NCBI GenBank assembly: GCA_964406945.1
Contig: CAYOTO010000049.1
Span: 1 to 23,303, forward strand
DNA length: 23,303 bases
Direction of reading: 5' to 3'
Source: UBA2266 sp964406945
Lineage (GTDB): Bacteria > Planctomycetota > Phycisphaerae > Sedimentisphaerales > Anaerobacaceae
This document shows, piece by piece, positions 6,880-15,411 of the stretch. Below the pieces are notes generated by a model. It did not search any database, was not told where the DNA came from, and saw nothing but the letters and a program-made list of their open reading frames with translations. The stretch's first letter is position 1. Every line of letters begins with the position of its first letter. Both the position numbers and the translations under genes were made by a program.

Positions 6880-7097
6880 GAGCGGATCATTAAACCCGAC
6901 CCGTCAGCCACCCCACTTAAATGGTATCGGCAACCCACGCCGATTTCCATTGGATTTCCAAGAAAAAACAAATAATACTCTTTGTTTAGATGATTACGCT
7001 CTTGCGCACGAAAGGGCAATCGTGCTCTGCATTCTCTTGGATTTGCACTGCGTATGAACGCCGGGTGTTGATGTCCGGGTTCCAACCTTGACATCAA

Positions 7098-7324
7098 TCA
7101 ATAGTCAGAAGGCTCGCCGAGGCCGCGTAACTGGTACCAACCCCGGGCGGTTTCCATGTTACCGTTATACAGGCCGGTTGCTTCGTAACTTACGACCATG
7201 GTTAGTTGCATTCGGTTTCGCGGCCGTGTTTGATGTTGCGAGTATTTACTTGTCTGAGCCCCTCTCCAAAACTCAAGCACCGGCCTCCTATTCCGGGATG
7301 ATCAGCATTCGTTTCGATTTTAAT
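7098..7324 (-). pseudogene. Truncated tandem-family copy B (C-terminal remnant)
   Basis: The last 40 codons read RNRMQLTMVVSYEATGLYNG, then NMETARGWYQLRGLGEPSDY, which matches the end of copy C (RNRLNLVMVFGYQATGMYNG, then EQETARGWYQVRGFG) closely. Further upstream IKIETNA at about 7324-7304 matches NKIETVS of copy C but in another frame, and the signal peptide and AGTSW part are missing. It is a 5'-deleted, frameshifted duplicate lying between copies A and C. Its stop codon and final residues are intact, implying recent loss. Confidence 0.8.
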
Positions 7325-7375
7325 GGGGATCGACGCCACGGGTCGACCCCCACTCGATGATTAATCGGAAGATCG

Positions 7376-7933
7376 TCAGAAGTCAGAGGGTTCTGACGGC
7401 ACGGGGCCACCGAAGCCGCGCACCTGGTACCAACCGCGGGCGGTCTCCTGCTCGCCGTTATACATTCCGGTAGCTTGGTATCCGAACACCATTACCAGAT
7501 TGAGTCTGTTTCGCCGCCAGATCAGGTTTACTCTGGTTCGTTCACGCAGAAGTTCTACTGTGACGTTTGTGGCGGTCGAAACGGTCTCAATTTTGTTCGC
7601 TATGAAGTTTTGCAGGACGTCATCGTCCCAGTCTATGCTGACTCTTCCGCGGCGGCTGACTGTGTAGTTGCCCGTAATCGCACCGCCTTCGCCGTCAACG
7701 GCACGTACTCTACCGGGCCCCAAGCCGCCGTTTTCACCGAAAGTGACGGTTAATTCGCCGAACTGGCGCTGCAAGACCCGCCCGAATCCCGAAACCCTGC
7801 AGTTTATTCGCGTAGGGGATATAAGCCAGCTTGTTCCTGCCAGTTCGAGAGGCCTGCCCATGCTCGTGCCAGCGCACAGCAGTCCCACTCCCATTGAAAT
7901 CAAGATTGCGGTTACAGAAATCGTCCTTGTCAT
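7376..7933 (-). CDS. Secreted protein of a local tandem family, copy C
   Basis: A 185-residue exported protein of unknown function. The start is the ATG at 7933 (MTRTISVTAIL) because AGGAG lies 6-7 nt upstream and a signal peptide begins there; the longer frame would put a non-signal extension in front. After the signal come AGTSWLISPTR, SGFGRVLQRQFGEL, a glycine-rich turn, TGNYTVSRRGRVSIDWDDD, and a basic C-terminal half ending in ETARGWYQVRGFG. It is homologous to copy A and to remnant B. The C-terminal tail with Pro and Ser (GGPVPSEPSDF) is shared with B but not with A. No known domain is recognised. Confidence 0.85.
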   Translation of the reverse strand: MTRTISVTAILISMGVGLLCAGTSMGRPLELAGTSWLISPTRINCRVSGFGRVLQRQFGELTVTFGENGGLGPGRVRAVDGEGGAITGNYTVSRRGRVSIDWDDDVLQNFIANKIETVSTATNVTVELLRERTRVNLIWRRNRLNLVMVFGYQATGMYNGEQETARGWYQVRGFGGPVPSEPSDF

Positions 7934-7993
7934 GATAGTCTCCTGACCGGCCGCCCGCCCCATAAAATCAACCGGCGGCGTTAACAAAAACAT

Positions 7994-8426
7994 AAAACAC
8001 TGCTTAAACAGTATTTGAAGGTCTACCCAGATTAGCTATAGCCAAAGAACGCCCTGGACGCGGAAACTTCCCTGTTGTTTGAATGCTGCCCCATGACCAC
8101 ATTTCAGTGACCGGTGGTTATCCACCCCATTTGTTTTCGTATCGGCAAAAGCCGCCAATTTTCATTCGCTTTTTTTTGGTGCTATTGAAAAAAGTGCGAT
8201 GTTTGACTCTGGGTGATTTCCAGACGGATTCACAGTCGGCGACGCCTGTACAATGGCCTCCTGGCTGCGATTTGCTAACTTTTGCGGCTGTAGGGGATGG
8301 CAGGCGCGCAATGTCCGCACGTTCATAGATGCGACACGTCGGCCTGAAGCGAATGGCTCCGAGCAACCACCACCCGAAGGGCGCGACTCGATATATTGAC
8401 GTACTTACATACAGTTGAAGATGCGG
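7994..8426. other. Spacer between copy C and the HEAT-sulfatase, no gene seen
   Basis: Short overlapping frames of about 80 codons exist on both strands (8083-8328 plus, 8366-8118 minus) without ribosome sites or recognisable sequence. A T8 run is at 8170-8177. The left end includes the copy C upstream region, where ACTG and CAGT at about 8000-8013 can pair. Confidence 0.5.
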
Positions 8427-10313
8427 TTATCGCAAGTCGGCCAGTGTTTTCTTTTTCAGATTCGAACAGTAACCTCCGACCCGCGGCGGACAGTTCTTTG
8501 GCCTTGCCGGCAGTTGCTCTATCCGGGCTTTTGCATGTTTCGCACGTTCGTCCATAGCGTCGAGGGCATTGAACGCCAGCATGGACACAAACACGCTGTG
8601 CTTATTCATGTCAGCAAGGCCCACCAGAGCGTCCACGACTGCGGAGGCGTCCTCGTCGTTTCCGTATTGGCCCAGTGCCTGGGCGGCGATGACTCTGACC
8701 GACGGCGACGGATCGGTCTTCATGGTTTTTTGCAGGATTCTGCGTGTTTCTCTGACGCCGGTTTCTTCCCGCATGAGTATGCCAAGCGCAGCCCAGTATC
8801 TTACGGCACTGTCCTGGTCATCCATAGCCCGGATCAATTTCGGCAGAGCCTGCATGTCCAGCATCGAAGCTGTTTCGGCCGCGGCCATTATCTTCTCCAT
8901 GGGGTACTTGTTCCTGTCGTGACCCATTTCGTACGGCGTCGATCCCTCGGCGCGGCTGTGAATCTCATCCTCGGGCAAAAATCCCAGGTCGTGTATCGAA
9001 ACCGCCCAATCCTGTTGGGCCTGCCTCAAGCGTTTGCGAATGTCCTGATGTTCGGGGGACCGGGCGAGGTTGTGCACCTCGTCGGGGTCGTTTACAAGGT
9101 CGTACAGTTCCTCGGGCTCCTTCTTCTCCCAGAAGCGGCTTTGCGCTTCATTTAGTTTGCCCCTGTCATAAAGTTCCTTCCAGACCCTGGTGGTGGGCGT
9201 CTGGAACATATATTGTATGTACTGGCCGTAGATTTTGTGGGGCTTGTAGTGCCGTATGTAGATGTACCGGCCGTCAGTGACGCTGCGGACCATGTCGTAA
9301 CGCTCATCCATCCGGCCCCGGAATCCGAACATGAACCGGGGGGGTTCTGTCTGATACTTACCGGCGAATGCTTTTCCCTGCATCCAACTCGGCGGCTGTA
9401 TACCCGTGATGCTCAACAATGTAGGCGCAAGGTCCACGAATCCGACCAGCCGCTCTGACTTGCCGCCTGTCTGGTACTCCTTCGGTGCCAGATGCTTCCA
9501 TTTTTCCGGGAAGTGCACAATCATCGGCACGTGCAGGCCGGAATTGTACGGCCATCTCTTGCTCCTGGGCATGCCGCTGCCATGGTCGCCGTAATAGAAA
9601 ATTATTGTATTGTCCTCGAGTCCGTCTTCTTTAAGCTCTTGCAGGACCCTGCCGACCCGCTGATCCATTTCCGTTACCTTGTCGTAATACTGAGCCCAGT
9701 CCTGTCGCACTTCGGGCGTGTCGGGGTGGTAGGCGGGCACGGGCGCCTCGGCCGGGTCATGTACGGCTTTATGCGGCCGCTTTCGTATCTGGCTCTCGTG
9801 CGAGGTTGTGAAATTGAATATTGCGAAGAAAGGCCGGCCGTTTGCGCGGTTTCGCCAATGGGCTTTTCTGCTGGACTCATCCCAGACTTTACCGGGTTTG
9901 GCGAGATTGTAATCTTCTTTGGAATTGTTCGTGCAGTAGTAGCCGGCTTCGCGGAGGAACTGTGGGTACATCTTCATGAACGGCGGCATTTTGACCTGGC
10001 TCCGCATGTGTTGGGAGCCCGTGGACGGCGGATATACCCCGGTGATTATAGTAGTTCTGGCCGGAGCGCAGACCGGAGCCGTCGACCAGGCCCGTTCGTA
10101 TATCATTCCCCTGGCCGCGATGCTGTCTATATTCGGCGAATCCGCATAATCGTCGCCATAGCAGCCCAGTTCGGGGCCGTTGTCCTCGCTTGTAATCCAG
10201 AGGATGTTTGGTCTTTGCTTTTCGCGGCCCCAGGCGGCGGGACCCATTGCCGCACAGGCTGAAAAAATGCCGGCCGACTTGATAAACTCGCGTCTTGTAA
10301 ACTGTCCGCTCAT
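8427..10313 (-). CDS. Tat-exported sulfatase with C-terminal HEAT repeats
   Basis: A 628-residue sulfatase resembling the heparan N-sulfatase (SGSH)-like group common in planctomycetes. The start is the ATG at 10313, with GGAG about 8 nt upstream; TRREFIKSAG then forms a twin-arginine signal. The metal-site opening is LWITSEDNGPELGCYGD (Asp44), followed by the formylglycine motif CAPAR (Cys82-Arg86) and a YGDHGSG metal motif further on. After the catalytic and small C-terminal domains (to about residue 490), residues about 500-605 form two to three HEAT-like helical repeats (LPKLIRAMDDQDSAVRYWAA; SVRVIAAQALGQYG), a protein- or substrate-binding add-on. It is divergent from the GH27 gene, sharing a 226-bp control region. 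Confidence 0.95.
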   Translation of the reverse strand: MSGQFTRREFIKSAGIFSACAAMGPAAWGREKQRPNILWITSEDNGPELGCYGDDYADSPNIDSIAARGMIYERAWSTAPVCAPARTTIITGVYPPSTGSQHMRSQVKMPPFMKMYPQFLREAGYYCTNNSKEDYNLAKPGKVWDESSRKAHWRNRANGRPFFAIFNFTTSHESQIRKRPHKAVHDPAEAPVPAYHPDTPEVRQDWAQYYDKVTEMDQRVGRVLQELKEDGLEDNTIIFYYGDHGSGMPRSKRWPYNSGLHVPMIVHFPEKWKHLAPKEYQTGGKSERLVGFVDLAPTLLSITGIQPPSWMQGKAFAGKYQTEPPRFMFGFRGRMDERYDMVRSVTDGRYIYIRHYKPHKIYGQYIQYMFQTPTTRVWKELYDRGKLNEAQSRFWEKKEPEELYDLVNDPDEVHNLARSPEHQDIRKRLRQAQQDWAVSIHDLGFLPEDEIHSRAEGSTPYEMGHDRNKYPMEKIMAAAETASMLDMQALPKLIRAMDDQDSAVRYWAALGILMREETGVRETRRILQKTMKTDPSPSVRVIAAQALGQYGNDEDASAVVDALVGLADMNKHSVFVSMLAFNALDAMDERAKHAKARIEQLPARPKNCPPRVGGYCSNLKKKTLADLR

Positions 10314-10539
10314 CACGTATTCTCCATCAAAGAACAGGGTAAACAGGCCGATACCACAGTCAATTACGCCACAAGTGTACCTGATTGAATTGAAGATCAC
10401 AAGTGCTGTATACCGGCGGCTGTCGCCGGCAACCTGTCAGGGCGGTGTTTGGGCGCATCCGGTTTCCGGCACTTTTCGGCCGCCCGGCATGTATGATACA
10501 ATCAAGCCACAGGACAACTTCGAAGAAAGGCACAATACA
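10314..10539. promoter_or_regulatory. Divergent control region, HEAT-sulfatase / GH27 gene
   Basis: Candidate minus-strand promoter: TTGTGA, 17 bp, TACACT at about 10402-10374 toward the sulfatase. Candidate plus-strand promoter: TTGAAT, 18 bp, TATACC near 10385-10414 toward the galactosidase. Both are imperfect (about four of six matches per hexamer). Shared control of the two polysaccharide enzymes is an inference from the layout. Confidence 0.35.
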
Positions 10540-12207
10540 ATGAAGCGAAGATTATCAGTTGTAACTCTGATCGCTGTCTCGCTGTACGGATCAGCCGCAG
10601 CAGCCGACGACGGCAATCTGGCTCTTACCCCGCCCATGGGCTTTAATACATGGAACGCTTTTCAGGCTGATATAAATGAGCCGCTGATAAAAGCACTGGC
10701 GGATGCGATGGTGGACTCGGGCATGCGCGATGCCGGATACGAATATCTTGTACTGGATGACGGCTGGATGGCTAAAAGCCGCGATGTGGACGGCAATCTC
10801 GTCGCCGATCCGAACAAGTTTCCGAGCGGTATGAAAGCGATCGGCGATTACATACACAGCAAAGGACTCAAGTTCGGCATCTACGAAGATCGGGGCCGAA
10901 TGACATGCCAGCAACTGCCCGGCAGTTTCAAACACGAACAGGCCGATATGTCTCTTTTCGCCTCGTGGGGAGTTGATTACATTAAACTTGACAGTTGTTT
11001 CGCCGAAAGCAACGGCAGGCTCAGCACGGAAGACTACGCAATCTATCGCGATTGCATCACGCGAACGGGCAGGCCGATCGTGCTGAGCATATCCGATTTC
11101 GGCAACGGGGCCTGGGCCTGGGGCGGAAAGGCATGGGCCCAGCTCTGGCGAACCTCAAATGACATCTACCCGTGGATGGGCTCCGTATACAATTGCGCCG
11201 AAACATCAGCGGGCGACCGCTGTATCCATCCGGCTTTCAACGGGCTGGGGCAGTTCGCAGGGCCCGGCCACTGGAACGACCCCGACATGCTCCAGGTCGG
11301 CAATCTGAGAGAACCCGTCGGCAACAAAGCACACTTCAGTTTGTGGTGCATTCTGGCGGCACCGCTGATGGCCGGAAACGACCTGCGGACAATGTCCGAC
11401 TCGGTGCGGGACATCCTGACCGCGCCGGAAATCATAGCGGTCAACCAGGACCCGCGAGGTATTCAGGGTTATAAAGTGTACAATAAAGACGGCCGTGAAA
11501 TATACAACAAGCCGCTCACCGACGGCACGACGGCGGTCCTGCTGCTCAACAAGAATTCAAAATCCGCGGATGTCACCGTGACCTGGGACATGGTAGGGCT
11601 GCAGGGGCATCAGAAAGTGCGGGATCTGTGGTCGCGTAAAGACCTGGGCCACTATGATAACTCATTCACGGCGCGAAATCTTGGCCAACATGGCTGCATG
11701 ATGCTCAAGGTGGGTTCAAAAGGCCGACCCCTGCCGGGTCCCAAGTCTGTGCCGCTGAATAAGTACACCGTCACAAAGGCTGGGGTGACTTACCTCAGCG
11801 ATCTCTATTACGTCTGGAACAGAGGAAACCATCCCGTCGCGGATAAGAATTATGCCGGAGCCCCTATCGTTGTGGCAAATCGAACGTACGATAAGGGTCT
11901 GGGCTGCAAGGCCCGCGCGAGAGTAATGTACAAGCTGTGCGGAGCCGCCGACAGATTCCACGCTATTGTTGCCCTGGATCCCTCTTACAACGGCGACGAA
12001 ACGGGCCGATTTCGAATCTATAACGAGGACTTCTTCGGCAACAAACTTCTGTACGACAGCGGGAAAATGAGCAAGGACAGCCCACCCAAAACAGTGGATA
12101 TAGACGTCTCTGAAGTAAACGTCCTGATGCTTGTCTTCGACGGCAAACACGTCACGGGTAACTGGGCTGACGCAAAAGTAATCAGCAAACACGAATCCGC
12201 TCGCTAA
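10540..12207 (+). CDS. Secreted GH27 alpha-galactosidase with NPCBM domain
   Basis: A 555-residue glycoside hydrolase family 27 enzyme that removes terminal alpha-galactose (or alpha-N-acetylgalactosamine) residues. The ATG at 10540 follows GAAGAAAGG at about 9 nt and opens a Sec signal peptide (cleavage near SAAAA). GH27 motifs are LTPPMGFNTWNA, LDDGWM, YIKLDSC (nucleophile Asp151), WRTSNDI (acid/base Asp208), WNDPDMLQVGN and APLMAGNDLR. Residues about 410-555 form a beta-sandwich like the NPCBM carbohydrate-binding domain (GVTYLSDLYY, ANRTYDKGLGCKA). A long in-frame extension upstream to 10180 crosses the divergent sulfatase gene and is not real. Subsite preference cannot be told. Confidence 0.95.
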   Translation: MKRRLSVVTLIAVSLYGSAAAADDGNLALTPPMGFNTWNAFQADINEPLIKALADAMVDSGMRDAGYEYLVLDDGWMAKSRDVDGNLVADPNKFPSGMKAIGDYIHSKGLKFGIYEDRGRMTCQQLPGSFKHEQADMSLFASWGVDYIKLDSCFAESNGRLSTEDYAIYRDCITRTGRPIVLSISDFGNGAWAWGGKAWAQLWRTSNDIYPWMGSVYNCAETSAGDRCIHPAFNGLGQFAGPGHWNDPDMLQVGNLREPVGNKAHFSLWCILAAPLMAGNDLRTMSDSVRDILTAPEIIAVNQDPRGIQGYKVYNKDGREIYNKPLTDGTTAVLLLNKNSKSADVTVTWDMVGLQGHQKVRDLWSRKDLGHYDNSFTARNLGQHGCMMLKVGSKGRPLPGPKSVPLNKYTVTKAGVTYLSDLYYVWNRGNHPVADKNYAGAPIVVANRTYDKGLGCKARARVMYKLCGAADRFHAIVALDPSYNGDETGRFRIYNEDFFGNKLLYDSGKMSKDSPPKTVDIDVSEVNVLMLVFDGKHVTGNWADAKVISKHESAR

Positions 12208-12243
12208 CGAGCATGTTGACATCGTCGGCCTTTCTGAAAAAGA

Positions 12244-12262
12244 GCAACCGCTTTTCGGTTGC
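12244..12262 (+). other. Hairpin between the GH27 gene and tyrS
   Basis: GCAACCG (12244-12250) and CGGTTGC (12256-12262) pair perfectly around CTTTT. It sits 37 bp after the GH27 stop. The T run expected of an intrinsic terminator is missing, and the right arm overlaps the proposed tyrS -35 box, so it may both slow upstream transcription and mark the promoter. Confidence 0.5.
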
Positions 12263-12286
12263 ATGAAGCGTTTTGCCCGCTATAAT
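12259..12286 (+). promoter_or_regulatory. Predicted sigma-70-type promoter of tyrS
   Basis: TTGCAT (12259-12264), a 16-bp spacer, and a perfect TATAAT (12281-12286) give a start near 12293 and a leader of about 26 nt. No T-box-like leader could fit in that space. Confidence 0.55.
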
Positions 12287-12318
12287 TTCCGTTTTTAAGT
12301 ATATTACAGGACCGATCT

Positions 12319-13527
12319 ATGGCTCAGCCGATACATAAACAGATTGAACTTCTCAAGCGCGGCGCCGTCGAGATTTACACGGAAGCCGAACTGGCTCAGA
12401 AACTCAGTCTTGCCGCGAAGGCGGGCGAGCAACTGCGTATCAAACTGGGCCTGGACCCCACAAGTCCGGACATTCACCTGGGCCATACGGTCGTGCTGCG
12501 CAAGATGCGGCAGTTTCAGGATCTGGGCCATAAAGCGGTTCTCATCATCGGCGATTACACCGCCAGAATCGGCGATCCGACCGGCCAGAACACGACCCGG
12601 CCGATACTCACATCCGAGCAGATCAAGGCCAACGCCGAGACGTATTTCGAACAGGCCGGCAAGATACTCGACACCTCGGAGGATAAACTCGAGGTTCGCT
12701 ACAACGGCGAGTGGTTCGAAAAGATGACGCTTATCGAAATGATTCAATTAGCCGCTAAAAAGACCGTCGCTCAGATGCTCCAGCGGGATACGTTCAAGCA
12801 GCGTCTGGCCGCGGATGTGGACGTGTATACCCACGAGTTCCTGTATCCGCTTATGCAGGGTTACGATTCAGTTATGATAAAGGCGGACGTGGAACTTGGC
12901 GGCACAGATCAGACCTTCAACAATCTGGTCGGCCGGGACATCCAGCGTGCTTCCGGTCAGCATCCGCAGATTGTTATAACGATGCCGATTCTCGTCGGGC
13001 TCGACGGCACGGAGAAGATGAGCAAGTCAAAAGATAATTATATCGGCGTCACTGACGATCCCAATGACATGTTCGGCAAGGTAATGTCGATTTCCGACGA
13101 TATGATGGAGAACTATTTCACCCTGCTGACCGACATTGGCGCCGAAAGAATTGCGGAACTGACCGATCCGTCAAAAACGCACCCGAAGGAAGCGAAAGTC
13201 CTGCTGGGTAAGACAATTGTCGGTACGTTCTATAATGAAGAAGCGGCGCAGGTCGCCGCCACCGAGTTCGAAAAAATATTCGCCAAGAAACAGCTTCCGG
13301 AAGAAATGCCGGAAATGAAAATTTCGGCCGAGCCGATCGCCGCGGCCAAATTGCTGCTGGCATGCGAGTTGGTCGCAAGCGGCGGCGAAGCCAAGCGGAT
13401 GATCAAACAGGGCGGGGCTTCCATAGACGGACGTAAACTCTCAAACCCCAACGAAGAGATAACTCCGCAGACCGGTCAGGTAGTGAAGGTGGGAAAGAGA
13501 AAATTCGCCAAACTGCAAACTACCTGA
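12319..13527 (+). CDS. tyrS: Tyrosyl-tRNA synthetase
   Basis: A 402-residue class I synthetase that charges tRNA-Tyr with tyrosine in the cytoplasm. The HIGH-box variant HLGH is at 53-56 and KMSKS at 233-237. The central tyrosine-site block YTHEFLYPLMQGYDS is at 170-184 and GGTDQTFN at 194-201. The C-terminus (about 340-400) is an S4 RNA-binding domain (GGASIDGRKL, VVKVGKRKF). Length and spacing fit the bacterial TyrRS subtype with the shorter KMSKS spacing (the TyrZ-like form) better than the E. coli type. AGGA lies about 9 nt before the ATG. It converges on the metallophosphoesterase gene, with only 17 bp between stop codons. Confidence 0.97.
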   Translation: MAQPIHKQIELLKRGAVEIYTEAELAQKLSLAAKAGEQLRIKLGLDPTSPDIHLGHTVVLRKMRQFQDLGHKAVLIIGDYTARIGDPTGQNTTRPILTSEQIKANAETYFEQAGKILDTSEDKLEVRYNGEWFEKMTLIEMIQLAAKKTVAQMLQRDTFKQRLAADVDVYTHEFLYPLMQGYDSVMIKADVELGGTDQTFNNLVGRDIQRASGQHPQIVITMPILVGLDGTEKMSKSKDNYIGVTDDPNDMFGKVMSISDDMMENYFTLLTDIGAERIAELTDPSKTHPKEAKVLLGKTIVGTFYNEEAAQVAATEFEKIFAKKQLPEEMPEMKISAEPIAAAKLLLACELVASGGEAKRMIKQGGASIDGRKLSNPNEEITPQTGQVVKVGKRKFAKLQTT

Positions 13528-13544
13528 GGCAGACCATATAAAAT

Positions 13545-14918
13545 TCACTTGCCCGCTATCTCGAAGGTGCCGGTATAATCCCATGAATTATTGCCGTCGC
13601 TGGTCCGCACTCCAATCTCGATCGTTTCTGCAGTCATCTTCTCATCGAGGCGGTACTCGAAGCGGCAGCATACGGGTCCGCGGACAAAATTGAGTTCGTT
13701 TGTACGACCATTTATCGTCAGGATGAGCTTATTTACGTCTCGGCCGGGATCGTAAAAGGCGCCTTTGACGGTATCGCCGACCCTTACTTTGGAAAAGTAG
13801 CGTGGGTAGTTCAGCGTTATGCTGCGTTCGGACCCGGTAGCCCTGTAGAAGGAATCGACACCTTCTTTCATCACGCTCACGATTCTATAGCCTTCGGTGC
13901 GGTCCTTGTCTGCAAAAATCTGGGACAGCGATCCACTGCTGATAATCTGCGTCCGACCAATCCGGTGGATTCTATCTCTGTGGTCGTGGCCTTTGAAGAC
14001 ACACTCAAATCTGCCGGTCTCAATCAGTTCATTCAGAGCCTCGCCCTCCGGGGAATGAACAAAAAGAAATACTCTGGTGTCCTCCGGCAGTCTTTCGAGA
14101 TCGCTCTCGAGCCAGCGAACGGCTGATTCCGGGACGCCCCACTGCCAGCCGCTGTCATCCTTGTGATTAAAGTCAATCCCGACGAAATGTATGCCCGCAT
14201 AATCGAAGCACCACCGAAGCGGACCGACCCTGCGGGTAAATGCCCCGTAGCCGTAGAACGGCTCGGTTCGGTCGCGGCTCTGATCTCCGTCGCGCACCCC
14301 TGCAATGTCGTGGTTGCCCGGGATACAGTAGAGCGGCACGGGAAAATTGGCAGCATGCTCGGCGAAAAAATCGTACTGCTGTTTTCCCTGCGCATACGAA
14401 TGACTATCGGCCAGATTCACCAGGTCGCCTGTAAGGATGCAAAACTGCAGTTCGTCAGCCAAGGCCGCCATGTCGCGGCGAAAGCCCAGGAATTTTTCCG
14501 GCCCGCCGCGCGGCACGTGGCAGTCGGTTCCGTGAACGAATGTGAAAGGCAGTTTCTGCTCCTCCGATACCAGCCGGAAATCAGCTCCGAGGCTTCGGTT
14601 GATCTGATCAATCTGATAAAACCATCCAGATACGACGCGATAGCCGCTGGGCCGGCAGACAGACAGGGTTCGCAGGCCTCCGTCGGCCAGAACCGGATCA
14701 TCCTGAATTGTGATCGCGTAATTTCCTTCGCTGTCGGTAAAGGCAAACCCGACGCCGTCCGTTACCGCCACCTGGGCCAGAGGCGTATCGGCCTCGTCAT
14801 AAAGTCCGTTCAGGTTGGCGTCGCAATAAACACGTCCCCGAATATTTTCGGCTGCTACCGCCGCAGTAGACCAGGCGGCCGCCAGACAAATCCAAAACAA
14901 CCATCTGCTGTTAATCAT
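13545..14918 (-). CDS. Secreted calcineurin-like metallophosphoesterase
   Basis: A 457-residue exported phosphoesterase. The signal peptide is residues 1-23 (cleavage near AVAA). Residues 25-115 form an SdrD-B/carboxypeptidase-regulatory-like beta-sandwich with Asp-rich turns (CDANLNGLYDE). The two-metal catalytic core runs from about 120 to 340: TDCH (Asp132, His134), TGDLVN (Asp165), GNHD (201-204), VHSP (His288), GHDH (310-313). The C-terminal about 110 residues form a further beta domain of the kind following such catalytic cores. This three-part plan is common in Bacteroidota and Planctomycetota; the substrate (phosphomonoester, phosphodiester or glycan phosphate) is unknown. Only a weak ribosome site (GGATA) precedes the ATG at 14918. 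Confidence 0.92.
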   Translation of the reverse strand: MINSRWLFWICLAAAWSTAAVAAENIRGRVYCDANLNGLYDEADTPLAQVAVTDGVGFAFTDSEGNYAITIQDDPVLADGGLRTLSVCRPSGYRVVSGWFYQIDQINRSLGADFRLVSEEQKLPFTFVHGTDCHVPRGGPEKFLGFRRDMAALADELQFCILTGDLVNLADSHSYAQGKQQYDFFAEHAANFPVPLYCIPGNHDIAGVRDGDQSRDRTEPFYGYGAFTRRVGPLRWCFDYAGIHFVGIDFNHKDDSGWQWGVPESAVRWLESDLERLPEDTRVFLFVHSPEGEALNELIETGRFECVFKGHDHRDRIHRIGRTQIISSGSLSQIFADKDRTEGYRIVSVMKEGVDSFYRATGSERSITLNYPRYFSKVRVGDTVKGAFYDPGRDVNKLILTINGRTNELNFVRGPVCCRFEYRLDEKMTAETIEIGVRTSDGNNSWDYTGTFEIAGK

Positions 14919-15035
14919 ATAAGGTATCCCGTAATTGAGTTATGCAGGTGAATTTACACACAAAGATAGGCTATTCTAACAAATGCCGGCGCCGAGAACA
15001 TCCCTCTTTTTTTCGGAACGCGCCTTTCACCGCGG

Positions 15036-15064
15036 TTGACGCAACCGCCGATGCAGCGTACATT
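15036..15064 (+). promoter_or_regulatory. Promoter placing transcription start at a start codon (leaderless)
   Basis: TTGACG (15036-15041), a 17-bp spacer, and TACATT (15059-15064) form a good promoter. The ATG of the next gene begins 7 nt after the -10 box, so the message would start at or within a base or two of the start codon. Confidence 0.6.
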
Positions 15065-15071
15065 TGCCGCT

Positions 15072-15314
15072 ATGAGCGACGAAACACGAATTGAGCGGAA
15101 TCTGGGGCCCCAGCCCATAGCGGCTATCATGACCGCGAACAATCTAAAGCCTCACGACCTTGTGAAGGCCTCTCCGCATCAGATAACCCACAAGATGATA
15201 GCAAGGGCCTGCAAAGGGCGCAGATTGACCGAAAACTCAAGAAACAAAGTTCTGGAAGCCTTGAACGCGGCATCTGCAGAAAGTTACACTATGGAAGAAC
15301 TCTTCAACTACTGA
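15072..15314 (+). CDS. Small conserved-looking DNA/RNA-binding-like protein
   Basis: An 80-residue cytoplasmic protein, mostly helical. The central part (GPQPIAAIMTANNLKPHDLV, ITHKMIARACKGRRL, then a helix before MEELFNY) resembles an XRE-like helix-turn-helix: a short helix with AAIM, a turn, and a basic recognition-type stretch (KGRRLTENSRNKV). Function is unknown. The ATG at 15072 is preferred because the frame's upstream starts (TTG 15036, ATG 15051) fall inside the promoter, and the chosen ATG sits 7 nt after the -10 box. No ribosome site is visible, consistent with a leaderless message. A second small gene follows 97 bp downstream. Confidence 0.75.
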   Translation: MSDETRIERNLGPQPIAAIMTANNLKPHDLVKASPHQITHKMIARACKGRRLTENSRNKVLEALNAASAESYTMEELFNY

Positions 15315-15397
15315 TAGGATATTTCAAGTTTGAGGCCGATCAAAACGATATGGGCGGTACAAGACCGGTTTTTGCGTGCAAACTTCGGTTATTGACG

Positions 15398-15403
15398 TAT
15401 AAT
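15398..15403 (+). promoter_or_regulatory. TATAAT -10 box directly before the next start codon
   Basis: A perfect TATAAT ends 8 nt before the ATG at 15412, again predicting a leaderless or nearly leaderless message. No good -35 box is visible at 17 bp, so this is weaker than the preceding promoter. Confidence 0.4.
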
Positions 15404-15411
15404 AGTGAGCT

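Noticed and set aside
8118..8366. 82-codon minus-strand frame between copy C and the HEAT-sulfatase
   Set aside because: No start signal or family resemblance, low complexity near its end, and equal-length frames on the other strand.
10180..10539. 120-codon in-frame N-terminal extension of the GH27 gene
   Set aside because: It overlaps the start of the divergent sulfatase and the shared control region and puts non-signal sequence before a good signal peptide; the ATG at 10540 is preferred.
12244..12262. Hairpin as a definite terminator of the GH27 gene
   Set aside because: The T run is missing and the hairpin overlaps the tyrS promoter, so it is reported only as a hairpin.
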